Shown piece after piece: positions 63,914-64,000 of a DNA stretch of 64,000 nucleotides. Under the pieces are notes generated by a model. That model worked only from the letters and a program-made list of their open reading frames with translations. It was not told the origin of the DNA and searched no databases. The stretch's first letter is position 1; each line of letters begins with the position of its first letter. The translations under genes and the position numbers were made by a program. Source of the stretch: Steroidobacter denitrificans (GTDB taxonomy: Bacteria; Pseudomonadota; Gammaproteobacteria; Steroidobacterales; Steroidobacteraceae); assembly GCF_001579945.1 (NCBI RefSeq), contig NZ_CP011971.1, forward strand, positions 3,222,030 through 3,286,029. Reading direction: 5' to 3'.

Positions 63914-64000
63914 TCAGTGGTTCCAGAAGACGTGAACCTCCTGATATCCGGTTTCGACGGTGAACACGTCGCCACCTAGTTCCATGTCGCGCCCCATCTT
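63914..64000 (-). CDS. Partial CDS, C-terminus of an unrecognised protein
   Basis: From the window edge the minus strand reads KMGRDMELGGDVFTVETGYQ and EVHVFWNH, then a stop: 28 codons without interruption. The composition looks coding. I do not recognise the family; the rest is outside the window. Confidence 0.4.
   Translation of the reverse strand, partial: KMGRDMELGGDVFTVETGYQEVHVFWNH

Overview
The window is GC-rich chromosomal DNA from a gammaproteobacterium. The signs are the order pilMNOPQ-aroK-aroB-dgt with mrcA divergent from pilM, the ybbA/ybbP pair divergent from tesA, and the group rph-rdgB-ilvD-hemW opposite yicC. A eukaryote/archaea-type prolyl-tRNA synthetase, azurin, a haem-quinoprotein dehydrogenase and an LLM-class oxidoreductase suggest an environmental aerobe of Xanthomonadales/Nevskiales type, but no rRNA or other marker fixes the genus. 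I recognised no tRNA, rRNA or CRISPR array.

Layout. Positions 1-13.5 kb hold an esterase (5' end outside the window), proS, an XRE regulator, a lone T6SS-type FHA protein beside an anti-sigma-like membrane protein, the ybbA-ybbP transporter, tesA-fadD, hemE and dgt. Positions 13.7-25.9 kb hold aroB and aroK, a hairpin-rich gap, the type IV pilus alignment operon pilMNOPQ, the PBP1A gene and gltA. Positions 26-35.3 kb hold an M48 lipoprotein protease, rpmE, a gap with a DnaA-box triplet, hemW, ilvD, rdgB, rph, a PP2C phosphatase and yicC. The usual yicC-gmk neighbourhood is interrupted by a DUF1778/GNAT toxin-antitoxin module, bracketed by a duplicated yicC 3' end, and by a haem-c/PQQ dehydrogenase.

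Positions 39.8-42.6 kb hold a five-gene minus-strand cluster: DUF2249, a polytopic membrane protein, a double DUF2249 protein, a DUF59 protein and a small protein. A perfect palindrome covers its promoter. Clusters of this kind are associated with nitric-oxide or redox-stress physiology, but the function is unproven. A SIMPL-domain protein, an NfeD-like protein, mnmG, azurin and a PAS protein follow. Positions 47.6-54.3 kb are a TetR-TolC-adaptor-RND efflux operon. Then come a Cys/Met-metabolism PLP enzyme, a LysR regulator, a glutathionyl-hydroquinone-reductase-like GST, a DUF123 protein and the LLM oxidoreductase.

From about 59.5 kb to the right edge the DNA is accessory: a frameshifted DUF2726 pseudogene, a Fic protein with an AbiEi-like N-terminus and three phased operator-like repeats, a decayed AlbA_2 fragment, parDE, scraps of IS21, IS66 and a serine recombinase, then higBA. 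The most interesting signals are the repeat-flanked toxin-antitoxin insertion in the end of yicC, the two hairpins with mutually inverted loops between pilQ and aroK, the DARS-like DnaA-box triplet, the AbiEi-Fic fusion with its 24-bp phased repeats, and the DUF2249 cluster. All calls come from reading the sequence; no database search was possible.
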